Part shown: positions 1 through 8,905 of the stretch, piece after piece | Layout: each line of letters begins with the position of its first letter | Position numbering within the stretch: the stretch's first letter is position 1 | Source: Epilithonimonas sp. JDS | Lineage (GTDB): Bacteria > Bacteroidota > Bacteroidia > Flavobacteriales > Weeksellaceae | Direction of reading: 5' to 3' | Length of the DNA stretch: 64,000 nucleotides | NCBI RefSeq assembly: GCF_021261315.1 | Contig: NZ_JAJSAX010000001.1 | Span: 1,302,001-1,366,000, forward strand | Program-made: the position numbers and the translations under genes | The notes under the pieces: generated by a model | What the model saw: only the letters and a program-made list of their open reading frames with translations | The model's database searches: none | What the model was told of the DNA's origin: nothing

Positions 1-346
1 CCAACACGAATGAATTGGTATTATCATTTAAAACACCACGGAAAGTTCTTTGGTTTCCATTCAAAACGCTTTGTCCGTAAACACTGTCTTTCGTGATTTT
101 ATTGATTTTAATAGAAATCTTTTTTACCATATCTTCTTCCGTGTATTCTCCATCATTAAGATTATCTTCTGGCGAAAAATAGCCATAGTAAATGCCGTAC
201 ATCTCCTTATGGACTTCCTGATTTTGATTTGCTGCGAGAGAATCTTTTTGAGGTTTGGTTTCAGTGATTTCGGTTTTTTCTTTTTTACAGGAAATTAATG
301 CAACAGAAAAAATCAGGCTTGCGAAAATTAGGTTTAAGTGTTTCAT
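1..346 (-). CDS. Putative lipoprotein, 3' end outside window
   Basis: Only the first ~115 codons are present; the gene runs off the left edge. It starts MKHLNLIFASLIFSVALISC, a lipoprotein signal peptide with Cys20 as the lipidation site, followed by a charged K/E/T-rich linker. The visible part includes EMYGIYYGYFSPED and KISIKINKITKDSVYGQSVL, which suggests a beta-rich periplasmic domain. Its ATG overlaps the TGA of the upstream DUF2306 gene (ATGA), so the two are probably translationally coupled. No family could be named from this fragment; it is likely exported and lipid anchored, but the role is unknown. Confidence 0.7.
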   Translation of the reverse strand, partial: MKHLNLIFASLIFSVALISCKKEKTEITETKPQKDSLAANQNQEVHKEMYGIYYGYFSPEDNLNDGEYTEEDMVKKISIKINKITKDSVYGQSVLNGNQRTFRGVLNDNTNSFVL

Positions 347-978
347 CGTTTTTGTTTCTTGATTAGATATTCTACTAATAAAAGGTTTGGAACCCAACCC
401 AGCCAGGCGATAATCTGATAAACATCCATCGGATTGGGATGGAATAAATATACTAAAATTACCTTCCACATCCGCAAGGTAATTGCAGAAAGTGCTAATG
501 CATAACTTCGCCACATCCAGAATTTGTGCTGCTGGATATTCCTTTTTCTAATTTCTGTATATGATTTGTAAGTTGTGTAAAACCAGAGAATTCCTAATAG
601 GACAAATGACACTTTTGCAATCCATCCGCCATTAGCAAAAACACCTATGTAAATTCCTGATAATGAAGAAAATAACAATGTTGTAAAAACATAAATTCGG
701 CCGGAAAATCGGTGAAGATATTTTAAGTTTTTATCAAAAAAAACAGCAATAAATCCGGCCATCAAAGCGAAAATACTGCTGTAAACGTGTACGTAAAAAA
801 AGGGAAGATATTCCGGTCTGGAAGTGACTTCCGTTTGCTTTATCATCAGAAAGCTGACATTAGAACTAATTGGAATATAATCCAATGTAATTCTCAGCAT
901 CAATCCAAAAAAATAAATAAAAACAATCGCAACAATTATTTTTAAAATAAAATTCCTGGATCTGATAAAACCAAGCAT
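343..978 (-). CDS. DUF2306 family membrane protein
   Basis: A 211-residue integral membrane protein with about six or seven hydrophobic segments (roughly residues 9-30, 60-82, 95-115, 122-140, 158-178, 185-205). A His in the second segment (YVHVYSS) and the loop LHRFSGRIYV are typical of DUF2306 proteins, whose function is not established. It ends in an ATGA overlap with the downstream lipoprotein and begins 9 bp after another small lipoprotein gene, so the three minus-strand genes form a probable operon of envelope proteins. Confidence 0.7.
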   Translation of the reverse strand: MLGFIRSRNFILKIIVAIVFIYFFGLMLRITLDYIPISSNVSFLMIKQTEVTSRPEYLPFFYVHVYSSIFALMAGFIAVFFDKNLKYLHRFSGRIYVFTTLLFSSLSGIYIGVFANGGWIAKVSFVLLGILWFYTTYKSYTEIRKRNIQQHKFWMWRSYALALSAITLRMWKVILVYLFHPNPMDVYQIIAWLGWVPNLLLVEYLIKKQKR

Positions 979-987
979 AAATTTTAG

Positions 988-1320
988 TTAAATCGGTATG
1001 AAAACAACCGCTGCAATGGCAGCAAGTGCAATCACCGCTGAAGCCAGAATATCGGGTTTACGAATTTCCCTCACCTCGCTCTTTTCGATTTCTACCATTT
1101 CTCCCGCCTTATTTTTCCCGTAGATTTTGGTTGCATCTATCTTTACAATCTCAACTTTTTGCGTCTTGGCATCTTTCGTTTGGATCGTATATTTTTTATA
1201 AAGATCAATAGAATTATCCTGCATTGGTTTGTTTGGTGAAACCAATCTTGTGCTGCAAGAAGCAAGTATCAGAAACAAAGACAGAATTAGGGTTCGGGTA
1301 ATATTTTTTGAGAATTTCAT
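988..1320 (-). CDS. Small putative lipoprotein with hydrophobic C-terminus
   Basis: A 110-residue protein with signal peptide and lipobox LASC (Cys22). The middle part (KKYTIQTKDAKTQKVEIVKIDATKIYG) looks like a short beta-rich domain. The last ~19 residues are a hydrophobic stretch rich in Ala/Ile/Val that could be a membrane tail. Similar small lipoproteins are common in Flavobacteriia and carry no assigned function. It is the first gene of the run towards DUF2306 and the partial lipoprotein. Confidence 0.6.
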   Translation of the reverse strand: MKFSKNITRTLILSLFLILASCSTRLVSPNKPMQDNSIDLYKKYTIQTKDAKTQKVEIVKIDATKIYGKNKAGEMVEIEKSEVREIRKPDILASAVIALAAIAAVVFIPI

Positions 1321-1370
1321 TATTTTTTATAAAAATTAATTATGTTGGTAAAGTTAACAAAAGATTTTAT

Positions 1371-2582
1371 TTAAAGCGTATTAAGAAATTGCGAAATCAG
1401 CCAGCCTTCACTCCAGCAAGCCTGGAAATTAAATCCGCCTGTAACTGCATCAATATCAAGAACCTCGCCAGCAATGTAAAAATTTGGAAGAATTTTGGAA
1501 GCCATATTTTTAAAGTTAATTTCCTTAAGATCCACGCCGCCGGCCGTTACGAATTCATCTTTAAAAGTCGATTTTCCTGTGACTTTCATTTTTTTTGCAC
1601 ACAGATTTCCCAGAATCAAATCCATTTCTTTTCCAGATAGATTAGCGATCTGTTTATCGGGATTGATGCGGTTAATTTCCAGAATCTTGTTCCAGAAACG
1701 ATTGGTCACATCAAATATTTTTGACTGGCCGATCGATCTTTTCGGATTGCTGTTTTTGAAGTTTTTCAATTCTTCCTCAGCTTCTGAAATTGGTTTTGAA
1801 ATAAAGTTAACCTCAATTTCAAAGTTGTATTTCAATCTTGCCAGGTTTCTTGCTTCCCAGGCCGAAATTTTCAAAATCGCAGGACCGGAAAGTCCCCAAT
1901 GGGTGATGAGTAGCGGTCCGGATTCTTCGGTTTTCAGACTCGGAATGCTGACTTCCGCATTTTCGAAACTTGTTCCAGGCAAGTCTTTCAGCAGATCGTC
2001 TTTGATATTAAACGTAAAAAGTGATGGAACAGCCTCTACAATTTTGTGCCCGAGGTTCTGAATCAATTTAACGGATTTTGGAGAACTCCCTGTCGTATAA
2101 ACCACAATATCCGCAGTGAAATCGCCAGTTTTTGTTTTGATTAAATAATCTTCGTGTTGTTTAATGATCTCAGAGACAGAAACCTGTGTTTTGACTTCGA
2201 AGTTTTTATTATTAACTTCATTGGTCATGGCATTGATGATGCTTTGTGAAGAATCTGTGGTTGGGAAAACGCGATTGTCTTTTTCAATTTTCAAAGGAAC
2301 ATTTCTGGTTTCAAACCAATCCATAGTGTCTCCCGGCTGAAATTTTGTAAAAACACTGAGCAATTCGCGGTTCCCTCTTGGATAGAAATTCACAAGTTCT
2401 TTTGGATCAAAACAGGCGTGTGTCACATTGCACCGGCCACCACCGGAGATTTTGACTTTCTGCAAAACATCCGAATTCTGCTCGAGAATTGTGACGTAAT
2501 ATTTGTCCTCATCAAGATTTGCCGCCGTGAAAAATCCGGCAGCGCCACCTCCAATGATGATGATTCTTTTCTTTTTTGACAT
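1371..2582 (-). CDS. BaiN/HI0933-family FAD-dependent oxidoreductase
   Basis: 403 residues, full length for the HI0933/BaiN flavoprotein family. The N-terminal Rossmann motif GGGAAG lies at residues 11-16, the family signature GGGRCNVT at 47-54, and the C-terminal FAD-contacting block IAGEVLDIDAVTGGFNFQ near 370-387. The family binds FAD and probably NAD(P)H; the substrate is unknown for most members. A good TTTG-N18-TAATTTTG promoter lies about 110 bp upstream, so the transcript probably has a ~100-nt leader. It stands alone between the lipoprotein run and the divergent thioesterase. Confidence 0.85.
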   Translation of the reverse strand: MSKKKRIIIIGGGAAGFFTAANLDEDKYYVTILEQNSDVLQKVKISGGGRCNVTHACFDPKELVNFYPRGNRELLSVFTKFQPGDTMDWFETRNVPLKIEKDNRVFPTTDSSQSIINAMTNEVNNKNFEVKTQVSVSEIIKQHEDYLIKTKTGDFTADIVVYTTGSSPKSVKLIQNLGHKIVEAVPSLFTFNIKDDLLKDLPGTSFENAEVSIPSLKTEESGPLLITHWGLSGPAILKISAWEARNLARLKYNFEIEVNFISKPISEAEEELKNFKNSNPKRSIGQSKIFDVTNRFWNKILEINRINPDKQIANLSGKEMDLILGNLCAKKMKVTGKSTFKDEFVTAGGVDLKEINFKNMASKILPNFYIAGEVLDIDAVTGGFNFQACWSEGWLISQFLNTL

Positions 2583-2689
2583 TAATTTAATCTTATAAAA
2601 ACCAATATGTCGCTCCGGTGGAACTCTATAGTGATACTTCTGATAGTCCTACAAACGTTTCGCAACTCTGTTGCTTTATATTCGATGCA

Positions 2690-2719
2690 CAAAATTACAT
2701 TTTTAAGATCCATCTCAAA
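2690..2719 (-). promoter_or_regulatory. Bacteroidota-type promoter of the BaiN-like gene
   Basis: On the minus strand TTTG (2719-2716) is followed by 18 bases and TAATTTTG (2697-2690), matching the TTG-N17-23-TAnnTTTG consensus of Bacteroidota sigma-ABfr. It points to the gene starting at 2582. Confidence 0.55.
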
Positions 2720-2753
2720 TGGTTAATTTTGAAGAATATTAAAAATCGAAAAC

Positions 2754-3248
2754 ATGTCTGTTTATTACCATAAATTTGAAGTGCGCTGGAGCGATATCGA
2801 CGCCAACCGTCATTTGGGAAATTCCACTTATGTAGACTATTGCTCACAAACAAGAATGGCTTTTCTTACCAAAAACAAAATCGGATTGACGCAGCTCAAC
2901 CGTTGGGGCGTGGGTCCCGTGATGATGCACGAAAAATATTCTTTTTTTAGAGAAATTTATGCAGATCAGACTGTTTACGTCGGCTTGGAAGTTGCTGCAA
3001 TTTCTGACGATGGCTCTATTTATCAGTTTGTTCACAAATTTTATCTGCCGGACGGAACCCATTGTGCTACTGCAGAAGCAACTGGTGTTTGGATTGACAT
3101 TATGCTTAGAAAAATCACAACGCCGCCGGAAGATATTATCTTGGTAATGGACGAGTTTAAATCTGAAAATGTGAATATCATCACAAGAGATTTCCTGAAA
3201 ACTTTGCCATTCCGACCGGAGAATATTAATCCTGAAAAATTCCAGTAA
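2754..3248 (+). CDS. Acyl-CoA thioesterase, 4HBT hotdog fold
   Basis: 164 residues with a single hotdog domain. The N-terminal motif WSDIDANRHLGNSTYVDY carries Asp16 at the position of the catalytic Asp of 4-hydroxybenzoyl-CoA thioesterase relatives, followed by the typical N-x-x-Y helix start. The family hydrolyses acyl-CoA thioesters in the cytoplasm; chain-length preference cannot be read from sequence. It is followed after ~80 bp by thiL on the same strand, with no obvious functional link. Confidence 0.8.
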   Translation: MSVYYHKFEVRWSDIDANRHLGNSTYVDYCSQTRMAFLTKNKIGLTQLNRWGVGPVMMHEKYSFFREIYADQTVYVGLEVAAISDDGSIYQFVHKFYLPDGTHCATAEATGVWIDIMLRKITTPPEDIILVMDEFKSENVNIITRDFLKTLPFRPENINPEKFQ

Positions 3249-3326
3249 ATCATTAACGATAATCGAATAAAAATTTTTTTCGCTTGTCATTAATAATCAT
3301 CATTCATCAATTATTATTTATAAAAA

Positions 3327-4382
3327 ATGCTCGAAGATAAATCACAAGAACTCACGCCCATTTCCAAACTTGGAGAATTTGGCCTGATAAAACATTTGAC
3401 GGAAAATTTTCCGATCGTTCAGAATTCAACCAAATTATCCATCGGTGACGATGCCGCAATCATTGACTCTGAAGGCCAGCACGTTGTAGTTTCGACAGAT
3501 ATGCTGGCAGAGGGAATTCATTTCAATTTGGGATATGTTCCGTTGAAACATTTGGGTTACAAAGCCGTTGTCGTGAACCTCAGCGATATTGCTGCAATGA
3601 ATGCAACCCCGACTCAGATCTTGGTTTCTGTCGCCGTTTCCAGCCGTTTTCCGGTGGAGGCTTTGGAGGAAATCTATGACGGAATTGCATTAGCCTGCAA
3701 CAGATACAAAATTGACTTAGTTGGCGGAGACACAACAAGTTCCAACGCTGGTTTGGTCATTAGCATCACCGCAATAGGAATGGAAAAAGAAGAAAATATT
3801 GTTAAAAGAAGTACTGCAAAACCGAATGATCTTTTGGTAGTCACAGGAGATCTTGGCGGCGCTTATTTGGGATTACAGATTTTGGAAAGAGAACATTCCG
3901 TTTTTCTGGCTAATCCTAATATGCAGCCGGAAATGGACGGCTATGATTACATTCTCGAAAGACAACTGAAACCGGAAGCAAGAACAGATGTTAAAGCTAA
4001 ATTGGCAGAACTTAACATTCTTCCTACAGCGATGATCGATGTTTCTGACGGATTGGCTTCAGAAATTCTTCATCTGTCGGATCAGTCAAAAGTTGGTTTT
4101 AATCTTTATGAAGAAAAAATCCCAATGGACGAAACCACCATTCACACAGCAGACGAATTGAACCTAAATCCTGCAATGGCAGCGCTAAATGGCGGTGAAG
4201 ATTATGAATTGCTTTTCACCATCTCTCCAAATGATTTTGATAAAATTAAAAACCATCCGGATTTTACAATAATTGGTCACGCCACAGAAAATAATGAGGG
4301 AAATTTCCTAATTGCCAGAGGTTCCAATCAATTGATTCCACTGACAGCGCAGGGTTGGGACGCATTCCTGAACAAGGGATAA
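3327..4382 (+). CDS. thiL: Thiamine-monophosphate kinase
   Basis: 351 residues, the usual ThiL length. It phosphorylates thiamine monophosphate to thiamine pyrophosphate, the last cofactor step. Diagnostic features are LGEFGLIKHL at the N-terminus, GDDAA at 40-44 (metal/ATP-binding Asp pair), STDMLAEGIHF, VNLSDIAAMNA, LVGGDTT, and MIDVSDGLASEILHL near the C-terminal half. It is not in a thiamine operon here and no TPP riboswitch is visible upstream. Confidence 0.93.
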   Translation: MLEDKSQELTPISKLGEFGLIKHLTENFPIVQNSTKLSIGDDAAIIDSEGQHVVVSTDMLAEGIHFNLGYVPLKHLGYKAVVVNLSDIAAMNATPTQILVSVAVSSRFPVEALEEIYDGIALACNRYKIDLVGGDTTSSNAGLVISITAIGMEKEENIVKRSTAKPNDLLVVTGDLGGAYLGLQILEREHSVFLANPNMQPEMDGYDYILERQLKPEARTDVKAKLAELNILPTAMIDVSDGLASEILHLSDQSKVGFNLYEEKIPMDETTIHTADELNLNPAMAALNGGEDYELLFTISPNDFDKIKNHPDFTIIGHATENNEGNFLIARGSNQLIPLTAQGWDAFLNKG

Positions 4383-4433
4383 ATTTTGGAATAGAACTTG
4401 TAAAGCACAATTAAGATTAATAAAATCAAAACG

Positions 4434-5243
4434 ATGAAAATTTTAAAAATTTCGAGCTACTTAATAGCAGGTTTAGGAATTACAGCCTGTGTTACGAATC
4501 CCGTAACTGGAAGATCCTCAATTCAAATCGCAAACAACAGTGAAATTGCCACTGCTGCTGCAACAGAATACAGAACCACACTTTCCACTGCGAAAGTGGT
4601 GACGGGAACTGCTGATGCGAATCGCGTGAAAAATGTGGGTGCAAAAATCAAAAATGCAGCTTACGCATATTATAAAAATATTGGCCGTGAATCTGACTTG
4701 GCTAATTACAGCTGGGAATTCAATCTCATTCAGGATCCACAATTGAATGCCTGGTGTATGCCTGGCGGAAAAGTGGCTTTCTATACCGGAATAATGCCAG
4801 TTTGTAAAGATGACAATGGTGTTGCGGTGGTAATGGGACACGAGGTTTCTCATGCTTTAGCAGGACACGGAAATGAAAGAATTTCACAAGCGATGCTTGC
4901 TCAGTATGGAGGAAGTCTGATTGGCGGATCGATGTCCAACAGCCAATGGGCAGGAATCTTCGAAAAAGTGTATCCTGTTGGTGCACAAGTAGGACTTTTA
5001 GCTTACGGCAGAAAACAAGAATCCGAAGCAGACGAAATGGGATTACAATTGATGGCAATGGCAGGCTACGATCCAAGAGGCGCAACTGCTTTTTGGCAGA
5101 GAATGGAAGCATCTTCTTCTTCAGGAAGCAGACCGCCTGAATTCCTGTCCACACACCCAAATCCGGCAAACAGAATTGCTGACCTGAATGCCGATATGCC
5201 AAAAGCTTTGGAATATTATAAAAAAGCAGGTGGTAAACTTTAA
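4434..5243 (+). CDS. M48-family zinc metalloprotease lipoprotein
   Basis: 269 residues. The signal peptide ends in a lipobox-like ITAC (Cys19), so it is probably lipid anchored in the periplasm. The zinc protease signature HEVSH is at 136-140, with the third ligand in ESEAD (Glu196-xxx-Asp200), as in M48C proteins such as LoiP and BepA. No TPR domain follows, unlike BepA, so it is closer to LoiP-type envelope quality-control proteases. The small membrane protein at 5285 follows after 41 bp and may be cotranscribed. Confidence 0.88.
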   Translation: MKILKISSYLIAGLGITACVTNPVTGRSSIQIANNSEIATAAATEYRTTLSTAKVVTGTADANRVKNVGAKIKNAAYAYYKNIGRESDLANYSWEFNLIQDPQLNAWCMPGGKVAFYTGIMPVCKDDNGVAVVMGHEVSHALAGHGNERISQAMLAQYGGSLIGGSMSNSQWAGIFEKVYPVGAQVGLLAYGRKQESEADEMGLQLMAMAGYDPRGATAFWQRMEASSSSGSRPPEFLSTHPNPANRIADLNADMPKALEYYKKAGGKL

Positions 5244-5284
5244 AATTTTATATTAACTTTATAAAATAATTAAAAATATAAAAG

Positions 5285-5557
5285 ATGAAAAGTTTAGTTG
5301 TTATCGGCGTTATTTTATTGGGATTGGGCGCATTGCTTTTTTATCTGAATGATATGGCAATTGACCTGAGGGTGATTTACGGCGCACTTTCCGGCATTGG
5401 AATTGGTCTGATCATAGGCGGATTGGTCGGCTACGTCAGCAAAGGAAATGCAGTGAAAGAAGCTCATTTACGAAATGAGTTCAAACAGCTTCAGAAAGAG
5501 AAAGCTGAACTGGAGAAACAACGTGTTGAAAATAATCTGAACAGCGGCACTTTCTAG
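5285..5557 (+). CDS. Small two-helix membrane protein, unknown function
   Basis: A 90-residue protein with two hydrophobic segments (about residues 3-20 and 28-50, the latter rich in Gly: GIGIGLIIGGLVGYV), then a charged C-terminal helix (residues ~58-85, heptad-like QLQKEKAELEKQR) that could form a coiled coil. No family was recognised. It directly follows the M48 protease gene. Confidence 0.6.
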   Translation: MKSLVVIGVILLGLGALLFYLNDMAIDLRVIYGALSGIGIGLIIGGLVGYVSKGNAVKEAHLRNEFKQLQKEKAELEKQRVENNLNSGTF

Positions 5558-5560
5558 CAA

Positions 5561-6406
5561 TTAAAGACTTCTGATAAATTGCCCGGGCGTTGTCTTGGTA
5601 TATTTTTTAAAAATCTTATTAAAATAAGTAATATTATTAAAACCTGTAGCATAGCAGCTTTCTGCTATGCTTTTTTCTTGTGACAAGAGAATGCAGGCTT
5701 TATCAATTCTGTATCGATTTACAAATTCTACAAAAGTGATGGAAGTTGCTTTCTTGAAAAAATTACAGAAAGCAGGTTTTGTCAGGTTTGCAAGATCAGC
5801 TGCCTGCTGAATATCAACCTCATTCTGATAGCCATTTTCAACATACGTGAAAACTGCTTCCAACCTGTTTCTGTTTCGAGAAACGATGGTGTAAGGCATT
5901 ATTTCAGTATTCAAAAGTTCGTAATCTTCGGTTTTTGAGAGTTCGAACAATAGATCTAGCAGCAACAGATATCTGGTGTAGCCCTCTGCCTGTGTAATCT
6001 TTTCTAATTTTGGAATGAGTTGTTTTTTGACATCAGAAGAGAAAAGGACGCCATATCTGGACATTTCCAATAATCTTTTGATGGAATTGGTGTCGGATTC
6101 ACCTTCTGGAAGCGAGAGAATCTCTTCCTTGAACAGAATTACGATCTCCTCGTGCGGATCTGTAGCGTTAAGACCAAGTCCGGAATGGGGAATGTTAGAA
6201 CCAATCAATGCCAGAGCGCCATCTTCGAAGTGACTTTTGTGATAGCCAACGTGTCTTGTACCTTTCCCTTTGAGTACGCAAACAATCTCAATTTCAGGAT
6301 GATAGTGGTATTTCCAGTTCAGTTCCGAGATCGGAATATCCTTAATATGCAAGACTTTAAAAGAGCTGTTGTCATCCGGCGAAATATGTTCTAGAATTAC
6401 TTTCAT
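5561..6406 (-). CDS. AraC-family transcriptional regulator with cupin sensor domain
   Basis: 281 residues. The N-terminal ~130 residues look like an AraC-type cupin (WKYHYHPEIEIVCVLKGKGTRHVG), and the C-terminal ~100 residues contain two helix-turn-helix motifs (DIQQAADLANLTKPAFCNFFKK, then SIAESCYATGFNNITYFNKIFKKYTKTTPGQF), the classic AraC signature. Such regulators usually sense small molecules, often sugars. No obvious target cluster is adjacent: the neighbours are the small membrane protein, convergent, and an outer-membrane barrel gene. Confidence 0.88.
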   Translation of the reverse strand: MKVILEHISPDDNSSFKVLHIKDIPISELNWKYHYHPEIEIVCVLKGKGTRHVGYHKSHFEDGALALIGSNIPHSGLGLNATDPHEEIVILFKEEILSLPEGESDTNSIKRLLEMSRYGVLFSSDVKKQLIPKLEKITQAEGYTRYLLLLDLLFELSKTEDYELLNTEIMPYTIVSRNRNRLEAVFTYVENGYQNEVDIQQAADLANLTKPAFCNFFKKATSITFVEFVNRYRIDKACILLSQEKSIAESCYATGFNNITYFNKIFKKYTKTTPGQFIRSL

Positions 6407-6570
6407 TCCAGTTAATGTTAATTTAAGACAAAAATAAGCAAAACATATTAATATTGTTCTGTTTTTTATTTATTGAGTTAAAAGAATATTCGGCGCAACC
6501 CTCTACTTTTGTAAAGCAAATACAATTTCTCACAGGATTGAATTTGTGAATTTTTAAGGTCTATATATGA

Positions 6571-6602
6571 AGAAGGCTGGAAATTAATTTTCCAGCCTTC
6601 TT
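6571..6602 (-). terminator. Hairpin terminator after the outer-membrane protein gene
   Basis: A perfect 12-bp stem GAAGGCTGGAAA / TTTCCAGCCTTC (6572-6600) lies 20 bp past the stop of the gene ending at 6622. The T run is stronger on the plus strand, so it may act in both directions. Confidence 0.55.
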
Positions 6603-6621
6603 ATTTATCTAATCGTTACTC

Positions 6622-7245
6622 TTAGTTGAAATTATAGCCAATCCCTAAGATAAACATACTAGGACGATTGTCATAGCGGATCTCTCTCTCGTCGCCCGCA
6701 ACAGTACTGATGAACTTTCTACTGTCTTTAGAAAAAGCGCCTTCAAATCTTGCATTTACCACAAATTTTGAAAGTGTAGCCTGAGCGCCAAACTGATAAC
6801 CAACTGTAAATTCGTTTTTCGCATCTTCCTTGAAGTTATTGTAAGTATTGTCTGTTGTTAGATTATAAGAAGCAACTGGTCCTACAAACGCAGCCAATTT
6901 GCCCAATAAGAAGTTATGACCAAGCAATACAGGAACGTCGATTCTGTTGCTTTTAGCCTCTACTTCTACATTATCGATTGTATTTTTATTTTTAAAAGAA
7001 GTGTAATAAATCTCCGGCATTACAAACCAGCCACCTACCGGCGAACCAATTTTTGCAGCCAAACCTACGTTGAAGCCTGAACTGTTGTCTCCTTTGCTAT
7101 CAATCGCATCATTGAAGGTTCCTTTCAGATTCCCCCAACTCGCAGATGATGTGTTGAATAAAGCATTGGCTCTCAATCCAAATGTGACTTGTGAATAAGC
7201 CATTACTCCTAGGAAAATGGCAAGTGTGCTAACTAGTTTTTTCAT
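6622..7245 (-). CDS. Outer-membrane beta-barrel protein (porin-like)
   Basis: 207 residues from MKKLVSTLAIF, preferred over an ATG 21 bp upstream because a signal peptide begins there (cleavage after AYS). The body has alternating aromatic/polar strands and the C-terminal FILGIGYNFN typical of small OmpA/OmpX-like barrels (PorT-like family in Flavobacteriia). The start lies inside the 3' end of the mlaF-like gene (17-bp overlap), so it is probably translated from the same transcript. That could mean a role with the lipid transporter, though this is inference. Confidence 0.72.
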   Translation of the reverse strand: MKKLVSTLAIFLGVMAYSQVTFGLRANALFNTSSASWGNLKGTFNDAIDSKGDNSSGFNVGLAAKIGSPVGGWFVMPEIYYTSFKNKNTIDNVEVEAKSNRIDVPVLLGHNFLLGKLAAFVGPVASYNLTTDNTYNNFKEDAKNEFTVGYQFGAQATLSKFVVNARFEGAFSKDSRKFISTVAGDEREIRYDNRPSMFILGIGYNFN

Positions 7246-8047
7246 TGTTTTCTTCTGGTTTATCATTAATTAAACTTGTTTGATCATTTTCTAACATAAA
7301 TTCTCTCAGCTGCTTAAACAGTTCTGAGGAATAAACGAAATCTATCAGATTTTTATTTTTTGCTGTCGTCAGCATATTTTTATCGCCTTCCCATTCTTTG
7401 ATTCCCAATCTCAGGTAAAGAATTTTTTCCCCGATTGTCATTACGGAGTTCATATCGTGGGTGTTGATAATGGTTGTGGTGTTGTATTCTCTTGTAATCT
7501 CCAAAAGCAGATCATCAATTACGTTTGAAGTGTAAGGATCTAATCCTGAGTTTGGCTCATCACAGAAAAGATATTTCGGATTGTTTACAATAGCTCTGGC
7601 AATTGCCACCCTTTTCTGCATTCCACCGGAGATTTCTGATGGATACTTTTTGTTGGCTTTATCAAGATTTACTCTGCCAATTACTTCAAGAACTTTTCTT
7701 TTCTTCTCGCGATAAGTCAGATTGGTAAACATATCGAGCGGGAAACTGATATTCTCTTCCACGGTCATAGAATCGAAAAGCGCACTTCCCTGGAACACTG
7801 TTCCAATCTCAGACCTCAGCACCTGCTTATCTTCGCGTGACATCGTCATAATGTCTCTTCCATCAAAAAGAATACTGCCGCTGGAAGGCTCATAAACGTT
7901 TAACAGGGACTTCAGGAACACCGTTTTTCCGGATCCACTTTGTCCTATGATGAGATTAACCTTTCCTGTGTCAAATGTAGTTGTGATGCCCTTCAGAACC
8001 TCAACTTCATTATTAAAGCTTTTTCTTAATTCTTTAACTTCTATCAT
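7229..8047 (-). CDS. ABC transporter ATP-binding protein, MlaF-type
   Basis: 272 residues from MIEVKELRKSF; a longer frame exists but this start sits exactly on the TAATG junction with the permease gene. Walker A GQSGSGKT, ABC signature SGGMQKR, Walker B LFCDEPNSGLDP and the H-loop THDM are all present. In Mla systems this ATPase powers retrograde phospholipid transport between outer and inner membranes. An adjacent MlaD-type MCE gene is not seen. The C-terminal ~45 residues are a charged extension. Confidence 0.88.
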   Translation of the reverse strand: MIEVKELRKSFNNEVEVLKGITTTFDTGKVNLIIGQSGSGKTVFLKSLLNVYEPSSGSILFDGRDIMTMSREDKQVLRSEIGTVFQGSALFDSMTVEENISFPLDMFTNLTYREKKRKVLEVIGRVNLDKANKKYPSEISGGMQKRVAIARAIVNNPKYLFCDEPNSGLDPYTSNVIDDLLLEITREYNTTTIINTHDMNSVMTIGEKILYLRLGIKEWEGDKNMLTTAKNKNLIDFVYSSELFKQLREFMLENDQTSLINDKPEENNEKTS

Positions 8048-8799
8048 TAGCTGAGTAACATTTGGGTTAATATCAAATTCATAATAATTACGGCAATCAT
8101 CGTCCAAACTACAGCCTGAGTACTGGCACGGCCAACTTCCAGAGATCCGCCTTTCACATTATAACCGAAATAGGCAGGAATAGTCGCAATCAGAAAAGCA
8201 AAGGCGGCAGTCTTCACAAAGGCATACCAAATGAAATAAGTTGGCATATACATTTGAATACCTGTAATATAATCAGCCTTTGTCCAGCTTCCAGTCGCAG
8301 CACCTGCAAAATATCCACCTAAAATTCCCACAAAAATACTGATGGCAATTAATATCGGATTGAAAACAACGCTTGCAACAATCTTTGGTAAAATCAAAAA
8401 GTTTGCAGAATTGACGCCCATAATGTCTAAAGCATCAATTTGCTCCGTAACCCGCATTGTACCGATACTCGACGCAATATAGGATCCTACTTTACCTGCG
8501 AGAATTACTGAGATAATCGTTGGTGAAAATTCCAAAATCAAAACGACTTTGGTTGCATAGCCTACGAAACTATTCGGAATCGGAAAGGATGAAGCGCTGA
8601 AGTTGTTGAACATCTGAATAGCGACAACTGCACCCACAAAGAATGATGTGAACAATACCAATCCGAAAGAATTGACCCCAAGGTCATAAAACTCCCTGGC
8701 GAGGAGTTTGAGGTAAACATTTCTCTTCTGAGGCTTGCTGAGCGCTTTTCCCAGCAATATGAAATATTCGCCAATGGCTGTAAATAGTCGTTTTAACAT
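8047..8799 (-). CDS. MlaE-family ABC transporter permease
   Basis: 250 residues with about five or six membrane segments and the conserved MlaE signature IILAGKVGSYIASSIGTMRVTEQIDALDIMGV (residues ~95-130). The family forms the inner-membrane permease of MCE/Mla lipid transporters. Its stop and the mlaF-like start overlap by one base (TAATG), which supports a coupled EF operon. The MlaD-like MCE subunit, needed in the E. coli system, is not in the immediate neighbourhood and must lie elsewhere. Confidence 0.88.
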   Translation of the reverse strand: MLKRLFTAIGEYFILLGKALSKPQKRNVYLKLLAREFYDLGVNSFGLVLFTSFFVGAVVAIQMFNNFSASSFPIPNSFVGYATKVVLILEFSPTIISVILAGKVGSYIASSIGTMRVTEQIDALDIMGVNSANFLILPKIVASVVFNPILIAISIFVGILGGYFAGAATGSWTKADYITGIQMYMPTYFIWYAFVKTAAFAFLIATIPAYFGYNVKGGSLEVGRASTQAVVWTMIAVIIMNLILTQMLLS

Positions 8800-8905
8800 A
8801 AAACAAAATTAGTTCTTTATTCTTACAATAACTATGCTGGATTTTTTTCTCTAAAATTATTTTTGAAAGGCTGGTTTATTATCTTTTGTTACCTATTTAT
8901 TAAAT

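Noticed and set aside
8048-8107. N-terminal extension of the MlaF-like ATPase
   Set aside because: It overlaps the permease gene, and MIEVKELRKSF at a TAATG junction is the standard ABC start.
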